A program made the position numbers and the translations under genes. From NCBI GenBank assembly GCA_037576195.1, contig JAQZDE010000075.1:1-64000 (forward strand): DNA of 64,000 nucleotides. The letters run 5' to 3'. Positions 1-10,329 of the stretch are shown piece after piece. The notes below the pieces were generated by a model. The model saw only the letters and a program-made list of their open reading frames with translations, was not told the origin of the DNA and did not search any database. This DNA is from Phytoseiulus persimilis (lineage: Eukaryota; Arthropoda; Arachnida; Mesostigmata; Phytoseiidae). Within the stretch, counting starts at the first letter, position 1. Every line of letters starts with the position of its first letter.

Positions 1-1828
1 AACCCAACCGAAACGCCGGAATGTATCGTTTGACAGTGAGAGCTAGCAGAGACGGAGTGGCCAAAATGATCGTCGACGCTCTTGAACCGCATTTCTAGAT
101 GACTCTCGAAATCGGCTGCGAAGGGTCTGCCCATTCAGAACTCGATGTCAACGGGAATCGTATCGTGCGGTCACTTGATCCGATGATGTCACCTTTACCT
201 CATACCTGACCTTCAGATCGTCACGCTGAGCGCGGCGGAATATCATCGCACGGCGACCGGTTCCAAGAAAATCTCAAGACTTGTTAAGGAGTCCAAATCA
301 CTGCCTGAGTTTGATAGTTTATTGAGTAAATCTCTGATACGCATCGTCGTCTCGAGACGTTTCGGGATACAGATGTCGATATGAACCACCGCCGGATCGC
401 ATAATAGCGAACCTCCAAAGCGGTGTCCCTTGTTCCCACCCTAGAGAACTCATCATTAGCCCATTGTCTGACTTATAGGTAGGAGAAGCGAGAGGAAACC
501 CGGGGCTTCTGAGCACCGGAAAGAAGCTCTGACATCGATGCAAGTTCGAAAGCGGGTGTTTGGGACTGCTATGAAACCGTTGGCCTGATTCATAGATTCG
601 TAGCATCACAATGAGGGGAATTTCAGTTTTCGCTTCAACTTGTGACTCCGCCGCGATTGTCTCATTATGTTTGTGGCAAACAGAGAATGATTGTTGATGA
701 GACCCATGCGGAAACCTGAGCTAGGCCGCATAAGGATCCTTCAAGCCCCTCATCCTGACAAGAGCCTATGTCGAAGTGCAAGACGAAAGTCATGTCCCCG
801 CACATGTAGTGACAGAGACAACATAATAGAAGGATTCAAATAACAAATCCTTTTTCCTGACACTTCAGAATCGATTGTTCATGTGATTGACAGCTCCGAG
901 TCAGGGGCGACGAACACGAACGCTATTGGGGAATATCATTCCTGGTTACCGCGGTCGATTCAGTTCCTGAAGGCAGACTGCGGCATCCTCACCGTGAGAA
1001 GGTGGCCTTTTGCCGAATGAAGAGCCTCCCCTTTTCAGAAGTATTGTTTCGGAGAGATATACTCAGTATCGCTCACAGAGCGGCATTCGAGATTCGTAAC
1101 TATATACCCAGTCGGACCAGATAGGTTCCGAGAACTCAGAAATCTGAGTTGGTAGGCATCGAAGGGCGGAGTCCGTAGGATGGACAGTCCGTCTCAGCAT
1201 CGTAAGTCTCCCGCTGGCAGGTATCAGAGAGCCGCGGAACTCGAGAGCAGCGTGTCGGAGCAGCGAAATGCACGATGCCACCGGCTCAGAAGACTATCGG
1301 ATTCGATTTCATCGGAGTCAGTTGAACGTAATGATACGCACATGCGGTGACGTTGACACTGAAACGCCGGTGCGAGCGGAACAAGAGCAAATTTCAAAAG
1401 GAGCTTCTGACTGGAGATGCATTCCATACCCCATTGTTTTTTCCTGTTTCCCGAAACTTTTGTGTGCTGATGAGAAATCATCTGGAGAACGGCCACAACG
1501 ACTATAGGGACATTTCTGACGAGGAGAGGACCGAAAGCAGTAGTTAGTCCATTGAAGGAATCGTTCTGAGTTTTACTGAGCGACTATGTGTGTGCCTGTC
1601 GATGGCGAACTCTCAATAAAGAGCAACCACCTACAACGAGGAGCCATCTTCATTCCTGAAACTCAGCTCATTCTGAAGACAGTTCAGAGACCCAGATATA
1701 TCGAAGATCGGACTCGCAGTTCTGTTCATGCCGTGTCATTCCATATCCCGATTGGAATTCCGTACTCCCTGAATGTTCGTCACTTTGGAGCTGATCTGCA
1801 GAAGTTACGGTAAACTCTCGAACAGTAG
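1..1828. other. gene-free left end, no supported feature
   Basis: I see no exon, RNA gene or mobile element here. Open frames are short (under about 100 codons), overlap on both strands, and mostly begin at non-ATG codons. No protein family is recognisable in any of them. Confidence 0.5.
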
Positions 1829-1996
1829 GGCGGGCTCCATTGGACGGGCGATCTCTAACAGGCAGGCAGGTCTCGAATATTTTGAATAATAAACGGGCCC
1901 TCTCCAATAGACGGGCGGCCCTTGATAATCGAGCGGGCATCGACCATTTGGAGAAATAACGGGCGTTCTCTAATAATCGGGCTCATCACAGCGGAT
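1829..1996. repeat. degenerate CGGGC-motif repeat block, copy 1
   Basis: The motif CGGGC recurs roughly every 15 to 50 bases. Between copies lie variants of TCTCTAATAATCG, TCTCCAATAGA and a TTTGAATAATAA-like spacer. The 19-base word at 1843-1861 (beginning GACGGGCGATCTC) occurs again exactly at 2501-2519, and the roughly 30 bases after it are recognisably alike. No protein or known element explains the pattern. Confidence 0.6.
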
Positions 1997-2415
1997 GAAC
2001 GCTCCTCGAATATCGGCCAAGCTCTATTGGTCTGACTCGCTGTCAGACACCGCGCACAAGAGTGGAGAGCTCCTTTCCGGGCGTGTTCGAAGTCTCGAGG
2101 GGAATAACCTGGAGTCGATACACGAGTACAAGCCTGGAAACAGCTTCTCAGGAGCGAATGCGCGCTCAAAATTCAGAATGTTCATGATGGCGCAGACATC
2201 GAATTGGAATACGAGTGAAGGTAGTGGGCTATGGGAATCCACACATCATAAACATATTTTCATTAGAGCTCCTGTCTCGATTGCCCGATTCGGAAAGATT
2301 CGCGTGAGCTCCGATCATGACAGGAAGTCATTTTCCGGTGTTTTTGACCAGAATCTGATCATACGATTATCACGAAGACGGAAATATCGGTTCATACAAT
2401 GTAGAGTGAAGGATA

Positions 2416-2572
2416 GACGGCCTCCCTTCGATAGCCGGGCAACCTCTGATAATCAGGCAGATCTCTGACATCTGAAAAAATGAACGGGCATCTTCCAATT
2501 GACGGGCGATCTCTAACAGACAGGCGGGCCTGGAACATTTGAAAAAATAAGCGGGCCGCCCAAAATGTTCGG
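2416..2572. repeat. degenerate CGGGC-motif repeat block, copy 2
   Basis: This is a second block of the same motif family as 1829-1996. CGGGC cores alternate with CTCTGATAATC and TCTCTAACAGA variants and with A-rich spacers (TTTGAAAAAATAA against TTTGAATAATAA in copy 1). The 19-base word at 2501-2519 is identical to 1843-1861. The two blocks lie about 660 bp apart in the same orientation. Confidence 0.6.
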
Positions 2573-2980
2573 GAGTTTACGGTATGTGAGAGATCCCGAG
2601 CGACGGCTCTTCACTTCCGGGATGCGCCGCTGAGCTGACGCTCTCGATCGCGAAACACAACATCTTTCTAAACATACAAGTTGGAATATTTTCTCCATCA
2701 CTCGGGGCGTAGCTTACGACGACGTTCGACACGGAATCCCAGATGAGCGACAATCCGCTAGGTTAATCGATGAAGGAAAGCGTAGCATTACATCCACAGC
2801 CCATATGCTTGGAGGGACTCACGGTCTGTATTCAGTATGCTCCTGATAATGAGCCGTCGAATCTGACCCCAATGTTCTTGAAAGTTTACGCACCAACGAG
2901 AGCCTTCCGAGCCCCTGAGAGCCAAATTCAGATGTAAATTACACATATAATAACGCGAAAGGGCAACATGGATGAACATG

Positions 2981-2986
2981 TTTATT
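2981..2986 (-). other. polyadenylation signal of the dyskerin gene
   Basis: TTTATT on the plus strand reads AATAAA on the minus strand, 18 bases past the dyskerin stop codon. This implies a very short 3' UTR. Confidence 0.6.
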
Positions 2987-3003
2987 TCGTTCATGGAAAC
3001 AGT

Positions 3004-5099
3004 CTACTTCTGCTTCTTTTTCTTCTTGGGTTTCTCTTCTTCCTCCTCTTCTTTGTCGTCGTCGTCGTCGTCGTCAGAGTCTTGCTTCACTTCCTCTTTT
3101 TTGCTTTTCTTCAATTTCTTGCCTTCTGTGGCGGCAGCGGGAGCCACGCCTTCGACGTAGCTCGCCGGTGTTTTCTCATTGGGTCTGCCGTACTTGTCGA
3201 GTTTACCCTCGGAGATCAACATTTTCTTCGCCAGCGCCGCTTTGCCCAATCCCCAGCTTCTCGGGTAAGTGTCGCGCTCCATGACAACCCGTTTGATTTT
3301 TGCTACGCAACCATGGTCGACCGAAGCGATTGTTGATGAGGTCATGAGAGCTATGGCGAGGCAGATGGCCTCACCCTTCGTGGTCATAATGACGACTTCG
3401 TCGTTGAGATCAATGCCGGAATCGTAACGCAGAACTCCCGGCAACATGATCTTGGCCCCGTAACAGATGGCGTTCACTGACGAATCTTTCATGACGATAC
3501 GTTTCTTGTCTGTCAGGAGTCCTTCGAGGGGACGAACGACGCGACGGAGGTAACTCTCATCGCGATGGTTTTCATAGGCGTACATGGCGTCCTTGATGTC
3601 ATGCATGGTGACCATCGTGTCTTTCTCCCGATTCGTTCCGGAACGCACTCGGCGAAGTTCCGTCATGATGCCGCCGGTACCGCAGAGGAGACCGATGTGC
3701 ACGCACGAGGTTCGGACGTACGTGCCGGCCTCACAGGATAACCAGAGGATTCCCGAGTTCTTCTCCTCATCGTACTCCAGGAGTTTCTGTTCATAGACGG
3801 TTCGTACACGGAGCTGTCTTTTGACAGCGGCTATCAGGGGAGGACGCTGGAATAGGGCTCCCTGAAGTTTTTCGACGATCTGGTAAACCTTGGCCACGCT
3901 TTCGGGCCTCTCGTGCAGCTGGAAAATGCCAACGTATTCTTTGCCGGCAGACTGCTGACTCTTAACCAGACGTGTCGCACGATCGATACAGACAACCAGG
4001 CAACCCGATGTCTTCGGATCCAGTGTTCCCGAGTGGCCGGTTTTCTCCACCTACAGCGAAGATGGTCATTAGCTGGGTTCTCATCTCATGATAGCCGCCA
4101 GGAAAGCGCTTTCGTTAACAAATTCTATAGGAGTGGTGGAATGTGAATCGCGGCGCCAGTCTTACCTTCAAGATGCGTTTGATCCACGAAACAACCTCAT
4201 GACTTGATGGGTTCGACGGTTTGTCGAGGTTGATGTAGCCAGAGCTCAGGTAGTCCTTCAACGAACGCTTCAGTGGCGATGCCCCCTGTGGGACTGGGGT
4301 GTAGTGGTTTGTGCGTATGATGAGCTTGTCGAAATTCTTCAACAAAAGTGGCCATTGGGATGTATCAAGACTTGGAGCCGCTGTTGAGGGCTCAATGCGG
4401 AAATCTCCTGATGCCTGTGCTTCACCGACATCTTTCTTCTTCTTCGACTTGTCTTTCTTCTGTTTTTTGGGCGAACCCAACACTGAAACGAAAAAAACTT
4501 ATCGTCAGCAAAACTTTCGGACTTTTCGCTGCGATTCAAAGTCGCATCAGGCCTCCCTCAATGCTCGGGGAAAGCCTGTTGCGTCGAAATGCCGGGGCTT
4601 GCTCTGAAAAGCATCGACCACTGTCTGAGCGAGGGGCGTTCGTTACTTTGGAGCGATCTCTTGAGGTGCAAGTTCGCAAGAAAAATCCTTGCTGCTGTGC
4701 GTTGAGGCGGAATCAAATATTGAGCATCAGGTTGAGCGTTTGATCAAGCGACGCATCATCCGCCACGTGCTGGCGTCCGACATGTAAACAAAACAACCAC
4801 AGTACTATCGAGAAACACTCAAGTTCTCAATGGACAGCACTCGACCAGCTCCTGTGGGTCGGAGAGGACACTTCCGATCACATCTCAACCTCTTGAAGCT
4901 CAGAGTTCCACCTCAATCATCAATTTCGGTTTCACAACCCGCTCGGAGCAGACCACTGTGCGGCACCGCGGGGAAAGTTTCCCGCTACAGTGAAACAATT
5001 CGACAATTCTGATGGGAGAAACTAAACCTGATCTCGTCCAACTCAGAGCCCAGCATCCGAGCTCGAAAACGTAACATTACCTTGAGCGGCGTCGACCAT
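3004..5099 (-). CDS. DKC1: dyskerin, H/ACA snoRNP pseudouridine synthase
   Basis: Catalytic subunit of the H/ACA RNP, which converts uridine to pseudouridine in rRNA and snRNA in the nucleolus and Cajal bodies and stabilises telomerase RNA in vertebrates. There are three exons: 5081-5099 (start, MVDAAQ), 4166-4482 and 3004-4050, and all junctions keep frame (about 460 aa; human is 514). The DKCLD-type N-terminus precedes the TruB fold. The catalytic motif HSGTLDP puts the nucleophilic Asp near residue 123. A PUA domain begins near residue 294 (RIVMKDSS). The C-terminus is a long Asp/Glu run followed by a Lys run, the usual nucleolar-type tail. The first exon has only 19 coding bases and is split from exon 2 by a 598-bp intron, so automated annotation could miss it. 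It is divergent from the mTERF-like gene. Confidence 0.96.
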
Positions 5100-5824
5100 T
5101 TTTTGAGCTCCTCCGAAGCGCGTGGCGTCAACAATGAGAGCTGTATCACGACTCGCGCGAGTCTAACTGAGCTACCACGTGCTCCGAAGAGGTACCGTCA
5201 TTCCGAAACCACTGCAGACGCAGGGGTTGGGAGCGCGCGAAGAAGCTCCCAAGTTCAAATTTGAGATTCTCAAACATAGGCTGAAGAACGGACCGTTGGT
5301 TAATGGTTCAAACCGAGCGCCTGTGGATGCGTCAAGACGGAATCGGGGGAGGAATATCTATTTCACGAAGGTTGTCACCCGCGAAAAGCTTCCACTTCGG
5401 CCGCTTGGATGCAACGATGAAGACACTTCCCTCTCCTCTCCTCTCGGTCGTCTGCTGCGTATTTTATGCTCTCCCGGTCGAAATAAACAACTGCGTATAG
5501 TGGCTCCGGTCTCGTTGGGTGCGCGAGTTCTTGGAATCAACGGCATAATCAACAGAAAATCAGAGCCGGGCACGATGAACCCTTTTTGAAGCGCTCGGGC
5601 CGAGGGGTGGTCCCATCTGTCTGAAAGCGGAGGGATAGACGAGGATTTTGAATGGTTTGTTTCTCGTGATGGAGCTAGCGAATGGAATGGATTTTCTCTG
5701 GAAGACGACACAGCTGATCATCTGGCCGCGTCTACCTAGAGTCTTCTCTTGAATCGTGTCAATGAGCCATCAGATGAGCGCACCGTTTACATGAACTCGT
5801 GAATAGTTTTCCTTTTCCCCACAG
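5100..5824. promoter_or_regulatory. shared upstream region of dyskerin and the mTERF-like gene
   Basis: These 725 bases lie between the dyskerin start (leftward) and the first recognised mTERF-like exon (rightward). They must hold the dyskerin promoter and, since that exon opens at a splice acceptor, the unseen 5' exon(s) of the mTERF-like gene. One candidate start is the ATG at about 5133, whose frame opens with an Arg-rich MRAVSRLAR before a stop. I could not join it convincingly. Confidence 0.4.
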
Positions 5825-7452
5825 GCGTCTTCACTGGCTCAGCAGAGACTCCTCAAGCTGCTAAGCTATTACGGTTTCGAAGGAGGGCGAATGCTCAAAT
5901 TGGCGCCGCGGATATCCGAGGTTATTTTCCTGGATTCTATGGGAAGATATTTGCATCTTATACTCCTCTTTGGAATGAATTGACATGCCTGTTTCTTTAT
6001 GGAAATCCATCAGCGAAACTGAGTGAGTGAGCTTCTAGATTCCAGATTTGAATGGGGCTCTCCAATTCTGGACAACAAAGCTCAATGAGAATACGATCGA
6101 TGCTCACCCGGAAATCCTGCTCATCAAACCATCGGTGAGTGTGCGGCGAGTTAGGATCTGAACAGAAATCCCCATCTGCACAGCTTTCCTCCAAACTGTT
6201 CTCTCTTCAGGTCTACGTGGAAACCTACAATAAGCTCACAAAAGTGTTCGGGAACAACGACATTCCGAAGTTGTTGAATACCTCGCCTCAGATCATGTTA
6301 GACGATTGGGAAGACATCGAAGAAAAAATCGACTTCGCCATTATGACAATACAAGCTCGGCACAAAGAAATCGTCTACTCGAAGTGAGTAATGTCCGGAG
6401 AATCACTGCCAGTCACCGCCGCTTCTCAACAGAATGCGGGAAATCTCAACAGGAATCATCGATTCCCCTCTTTGAGCGTACCTCGTCGTTTAGGAGCTTC
6501 GTAGAATAACAACGAAAACCTCTCGAACACAGGTACCTGACTTATTCTATGGAGCACATCAAGACTCGGTACAACTTTCTATGGCGATGTGGGATGTACA
6601 TTCATCCTCATAAGAGAGATCGGAAAAGGCACTACGTTATCCCTCTCAAAGTCATGGTCCAGTCACCCCACGACGAAATACTGAAGATTACAGGTGAGAT
6701 CGGAGTCACTCAGAAAGTCAGATGGATCGAGAAGACCTATGGCTTTCGTGGACTTTCCCGAAGAGTTTGCGCCGCGGATGAGCTTTCATCACAGGTTGGA
6801 GACAGTTGTCTGGAGTAAGGGAACTCTCGAATCGCCGGATAGTGTTTGCTGATACCAAGCGCGTAAGACGATACTTGAAGCACAACATCAAACTCCGAAG
6901 ATACTTTCATTGGCCGAGAGGAGCTCCTCTCTGGCAGATTTGTCGGAAGTGCCATTCTCTCTAGCAGATCCATTCACTCTTTGCTTATTTGCTCTGACCC
7001 GTATCAGCGGGAGTCCCCGCAATTATTGGGATGGCTCGCGGAATCGGGATCAAGACGGCATCGGTTCAAGAAGGCGTTGACCTTCGAACACCAACCCTCT
7101 GCAGCCGCGACACAGCAGCCAAAACACTCATGTCGCAGTTCCATGTTTCTTGATGAGTTCTACATTCGTTCAGCGTCCTCTTGCCTTCCGCGAAACCCTC
7201 CGATTCCATCAAGTTACTGCCGCAGCTCGAGTGAACCTGAGGAATCTATCTCTTGCAGGCTTGTTGGCCGAAGAATACAGCACAATGCAGAAGCTGACTC
7301 GAAAAGAAATGGCGAAAGAAAAGATGGATCTTGCCTACGCCAAAAGAATTGGACAGTCTAAGCTTCTACGGGGACGCCGGCAGTACTATACCGATATTCC
7401 TGATGATTACGATATAGATTTTGAAGACCACATGGGCACGCACCAGGACTGA
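5825..7452 (+). CDS. mTERF-like mitochondrial protein, 5' end not found
   Basis: Proposed exons are 5825-5920, 6039-6134, 6211-6383, 6533-6693 and 7259-7452. Codon phase is kept at every junction, giving about 240 residues without the N-terminus. Repeating helical units resemble mTERF repeats: RLLKLLSYYGFEGGRMLKLAP, later PKLLNTSPQIML, and IKTRYNFLWRCGMYIHPHK, which fits the family's Phe-Leu...Gly-Met/Leu pattern. The family acts in mitochondria on transcription, ribosome assembly or replication; which member this is cannot be told. The tail after KITG is charged and ends HMGTHQD. The weakest point is the donor at 5921 (GAG then GTTATT). An alternative last intron using an acceptor at 7010 would add about 45 residues but then meets a stop. 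An AATAAA lies at 7527-7532. Confidence 0.68.
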
Positions 7453-7526
7453 TCGCAAGTGCGCACGAGAATGCAGCCAAGCAGTATACTTTGAAGCATA
7501 TTGTGTGCTTGAAGCTGCTACTCGGC

Positions 7527-7532
7527 AATAAA
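7527..7532 (+). other. polyadenylation signal of the mTERF-like gene
   Basis: AATAAA 75 bases downstream of the stop codon at 7450-7452. Confidence 0.6.
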
Positions 7533-7712
7533 GAGAAAATACAGTGTCTGGGATAGTGAATACATTGTTATTTAGCTTTGGAACTCTGGTAATTAAGTTT
7601 GCGAAACTGGATCCTATTGCTCCCGAGCGCGCTTGGTTCCTTCCGTTTCCGGACGATCGCTTCGAACGGCGGGTATGTAAGCGTGATACAGAGGCTTAAT
7701 ATTAACATTCAC

Positions 7713-7718
7713 TTTATT
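7713..7718 (-). other. polyadenylation signal of the TAF5-like gene
   Basis: TTTATT on the plus strand (AATAAA on the minus), about 170 bases past the TAF5-like stop. It lies about 180 bases from the oppositely oriented signal at 7527, so the two genes converge with almost no spacer. Confidence 0.55.
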
Positions 7719-7884
7719 CACGTCATTTCACGTAAAACATAGTTATAATTTGGAAGTTGGATGACACAAGGTTTAATTGCAATAATTCACTGTTCGAGCT
7801 TTTCGGCCGAGAGTCTGTTAATACACGACTCCTGAGAGGTTGCGAGGATGGCTGCTGTTGCGAAACCGAGATCACATCCGTACG

Positions 7885-9459
7885 TGCTCAACATGCATAC
7901 CCGAAAGCGGCGACAGGTCTCGCAGGTACCGTTCTCATCGGGCAGCGAACGAGTCTGAAATTAGGACCGTGAAAATCTCTCGCAAACGATACGGGTTTGT
8001 AGCGATTTCTGCCGAGGGGTAGGACGTAGTGGGGCACGTTTTCATTAGGTCCGTCCGTGGAGAATTCATAGGAGTACATGTCACCATTCTCTTGCAAGCT
8101 CAGAATACTCGTCCCGTCGAATGAGAACGACGCCGAGATTATCGGCGCATTTCCCCGGCAGAAGAGGGATCTCCTCCGATTTCTGAGATCCCATACCGAG
8201 AGCGAGGCGTCTTGGCACGCGATGGCCATGTAGTTTCCACAGGCAGAGTAATCCAATGAATTTACAACACTGCTATGAGAGTGCTCCAAATGGCAAACTC
8301 CGCCACCGCTGTTGACATCGAATACTTTCACAGAGAAGTCGCCGCTGGCGCTCGCTACGCGGAGTCCATCCGGGGCGAAAGCGATTTTCTGGATGCCTCG
8401 CCAATGACCGACGAAAATACGAAGGGGATCCGGTCGGGAGAGTGTGTAGAGTTTCACTGTGGAGTCTTCGGAGGCGGACGCGAACGACTCTCCCCCAGGA
8501 CAGACGGCAAGATCCCAGACGATTCCGGTGTGACTTTCGTAGTTCTGTATGCAGCGATGGTTGAATGCGTCCCAGCCTCGGATCTCCCCATCGAGAACAC
8601 CAGAAAAGAGCACTGAATATCTGTGACAATACGCCATGGAGGTCACGGCGGTTCGATGGCCCGTGAGCTCGGCGCTCTCGTGCGCCCAACCTGAACTCTC
8701 GGCATCCTTCAAGGACTTGCTGAAATCGTCGAAGATCACATTTATGTGGTCTTCTGAAATTGGGCTCCGGTCTCTATAATCTCTCCCGAGAAAGTTCGGC
8801 TCCATCGCGGTTTTCAAAGTCAATTGGATCGCACCGTTCGGTGTCCCGTAAGCTGCGAACTCATCACAAACCAAAACTTTTGAGTAGCCGAGTCCTTCTG
8901 AGGTGAGGTCGTGCACAACCATATTCGGAACGTACGTCAATTCTACTCTCTTCGACACGTGTTCCGCAACCTCCATCATAAAATCATCCTCGGCACTCCC
9001 CATGCATTTCGCGGAGCCAGATTCATCGTCGGAGCTATCAAACTCTCCGAAAAGCTTGTTGTTCGGATTCAATTTTTCGTCGGATGTTTGTTCTGAAACG
9101 GCCTCTTGCCGTGAAAATTTTCTCCGTTTTTCGGAGCTGGTTAAGTTGAGGTGGGGGGGCAGACGAATTTTCGGATCGCAGCTCGACGGAACCCGAGCTT
9201 CAGCGCCAGGTACCACAAAAGCCGGATCTGGCCTCGCGCTCGGGCCAGCCGCGTGTTCATCTACACTGGATTCATCGGATTCAGGCAAATTATGAGATTG
9301 CCTCGGGGTTTCACTTCCCATGTGGCTCATTGCCGACACTAGGCTGCCCGATTCCGAATCCGACCCCCGTCCCGGTTTTTCAACTCGCCGCAGGAACTGG
9401 CTTCTGAAGCCGCTGCTCGGTCCGGGTTGATTGGCAGCAGCATCTCTCCGAGCCGACAT
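7885..9459 (-). CDS. divergent TAF5-like WD40 protein, intronless
   Basis: A single uninterrupted frame of 523 residues opens at an ATG. Residues 1 to about 165 are Ser/Glu/Pro-rich and look disordered. About 170-265 resembles the linker just before the TAF5 propeller. From about residue 268 there are WD40 repeats: TGHRTAVTSMAY, a SHTGIVWDLAV repeat, then LRIFVGHWRGIQKIAF and SSVVNSLDYSACGNY. The LRIF-GH repeat and the next blades match TAF5 of TFIID (or TAF5L of SAGA) better than other WD40 families. The TAF5 N-terminal LisH/NTD2 region is not visible, and several GH and WD positions are degenerate. Every other resolved gene in the window has introns, so a retroposed or specialised paralogue is possible. 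Insects have a testis TAF5 paralogue; any similar role here is only inference. Confidence 0.75.
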
Positions 9460-10185
9460 CTCTTTGCTGGAAATTTCGGAGCACTATTGCGGAGTTCGGG
9501 ATACACACGAAAACTTCCTCTGGTGTTGGGTTCCGGACTCCCGAGAGATGTAAGTGAGAATTCGAACGGCCGAGGAACGCGCAAAAACATTGGTGTGGAA
9601 ACAAAACAAGCACTTGCGATGTGCAAAGGGTTCTCTTGAGGAGAAACTTCCCCGCGACCGAAGTCGGATATTCTGGAATTTGCACTCGTGCAGCTCTGTG
9701 TGCCGTAGAGGAAGTATACGGGAATCGTTCGAGTGTTTGTGAACGAGCCCCGCAAGGCGAGGACACAAGCGACGTAATAAACCAAAATTGCTCTTTAGAG
9801 GCTGTTAGTCAGGCTTCTCCCGTGGCTCGGTCAAAGGTTGGAGCTTGCACAAAACAGGTGACCGCAACATGTGTATATGAATGACTGCAAAATAATAAAT
9901 GACACGCCTTTCTCTCTATCTGGGTGTTCGCGATAAACTCAAACGCCGGGAGTCCGAAAAGGTTGAACCCTGTTGCAGAGTGCTGTGCAGGTCCTTGAGA
10001 CGGACATGAGGCGGGCTCCTCATCGCGGCATGTTGTAGAGCGGGTCAATTTTTTAGGGAGATTCAGAGAAAACTCCGATATGGGATAGTTGGGACATAAC
10101 CCGTATTCCTGAGACTTTTTGAGACCCAACTTTGATAGAAACTCGACATGAGTGGAAGCTCAGGAGTGCACTAGCCCGGAGGCCG
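9460..10185. other. spacer upstream of the TAF5-like gene
   Basis: Region between the TAF5-like start (leftward) and the TATA promoter. Several overlapping frames exist on both strands, but none is a recognised protein. Plus-strand AATAAA words near 9775 and 9893 have no coding region in front of them. Confidence 0.35.
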
Positions 10186-10190
10186 GCTAG

Positions 10191-10225
10191 TATATAAATA
10201 AGGCAATCTCTATCATTCTCTCACC
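10191..10225 (+). promoter_or_regulatory. TATA-box core promoter
   Basis: TATATAAATA at 10191-10200 is a strong TATA box. About 30 bases downstream lies TCTCACCATC (from 10219), which offers an initiator-like TCA with the A at 10223. A GTAAGG splice-donor word follows near 10329, so a first exon of about 105 bases is possible. The next plus-strand gene is TMEM179 at 12451, which makes this its likely promoter with a noncoding first exon. The link is inferred from position only. Confidence 0.45.
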
Positions 10226-10329
10226 ATCTCATCATCATATCTACAACTCAGGAATCGCAACGAGGAAGTTTGGAATTACTCACGTGTTGTTCATCATTTG
10301 CTTCGTAAATTGGAGGCAACGAATAGTAA

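Noticed and set aside
7010..7143. Possible extra mTERF exon (AGVPAIIGMARGIG...)
   Set aside because: It joins the previous exon in phase but has no mTERF character and reaches a stop without a usable donor. Direct joining to 7259 is cleaner.
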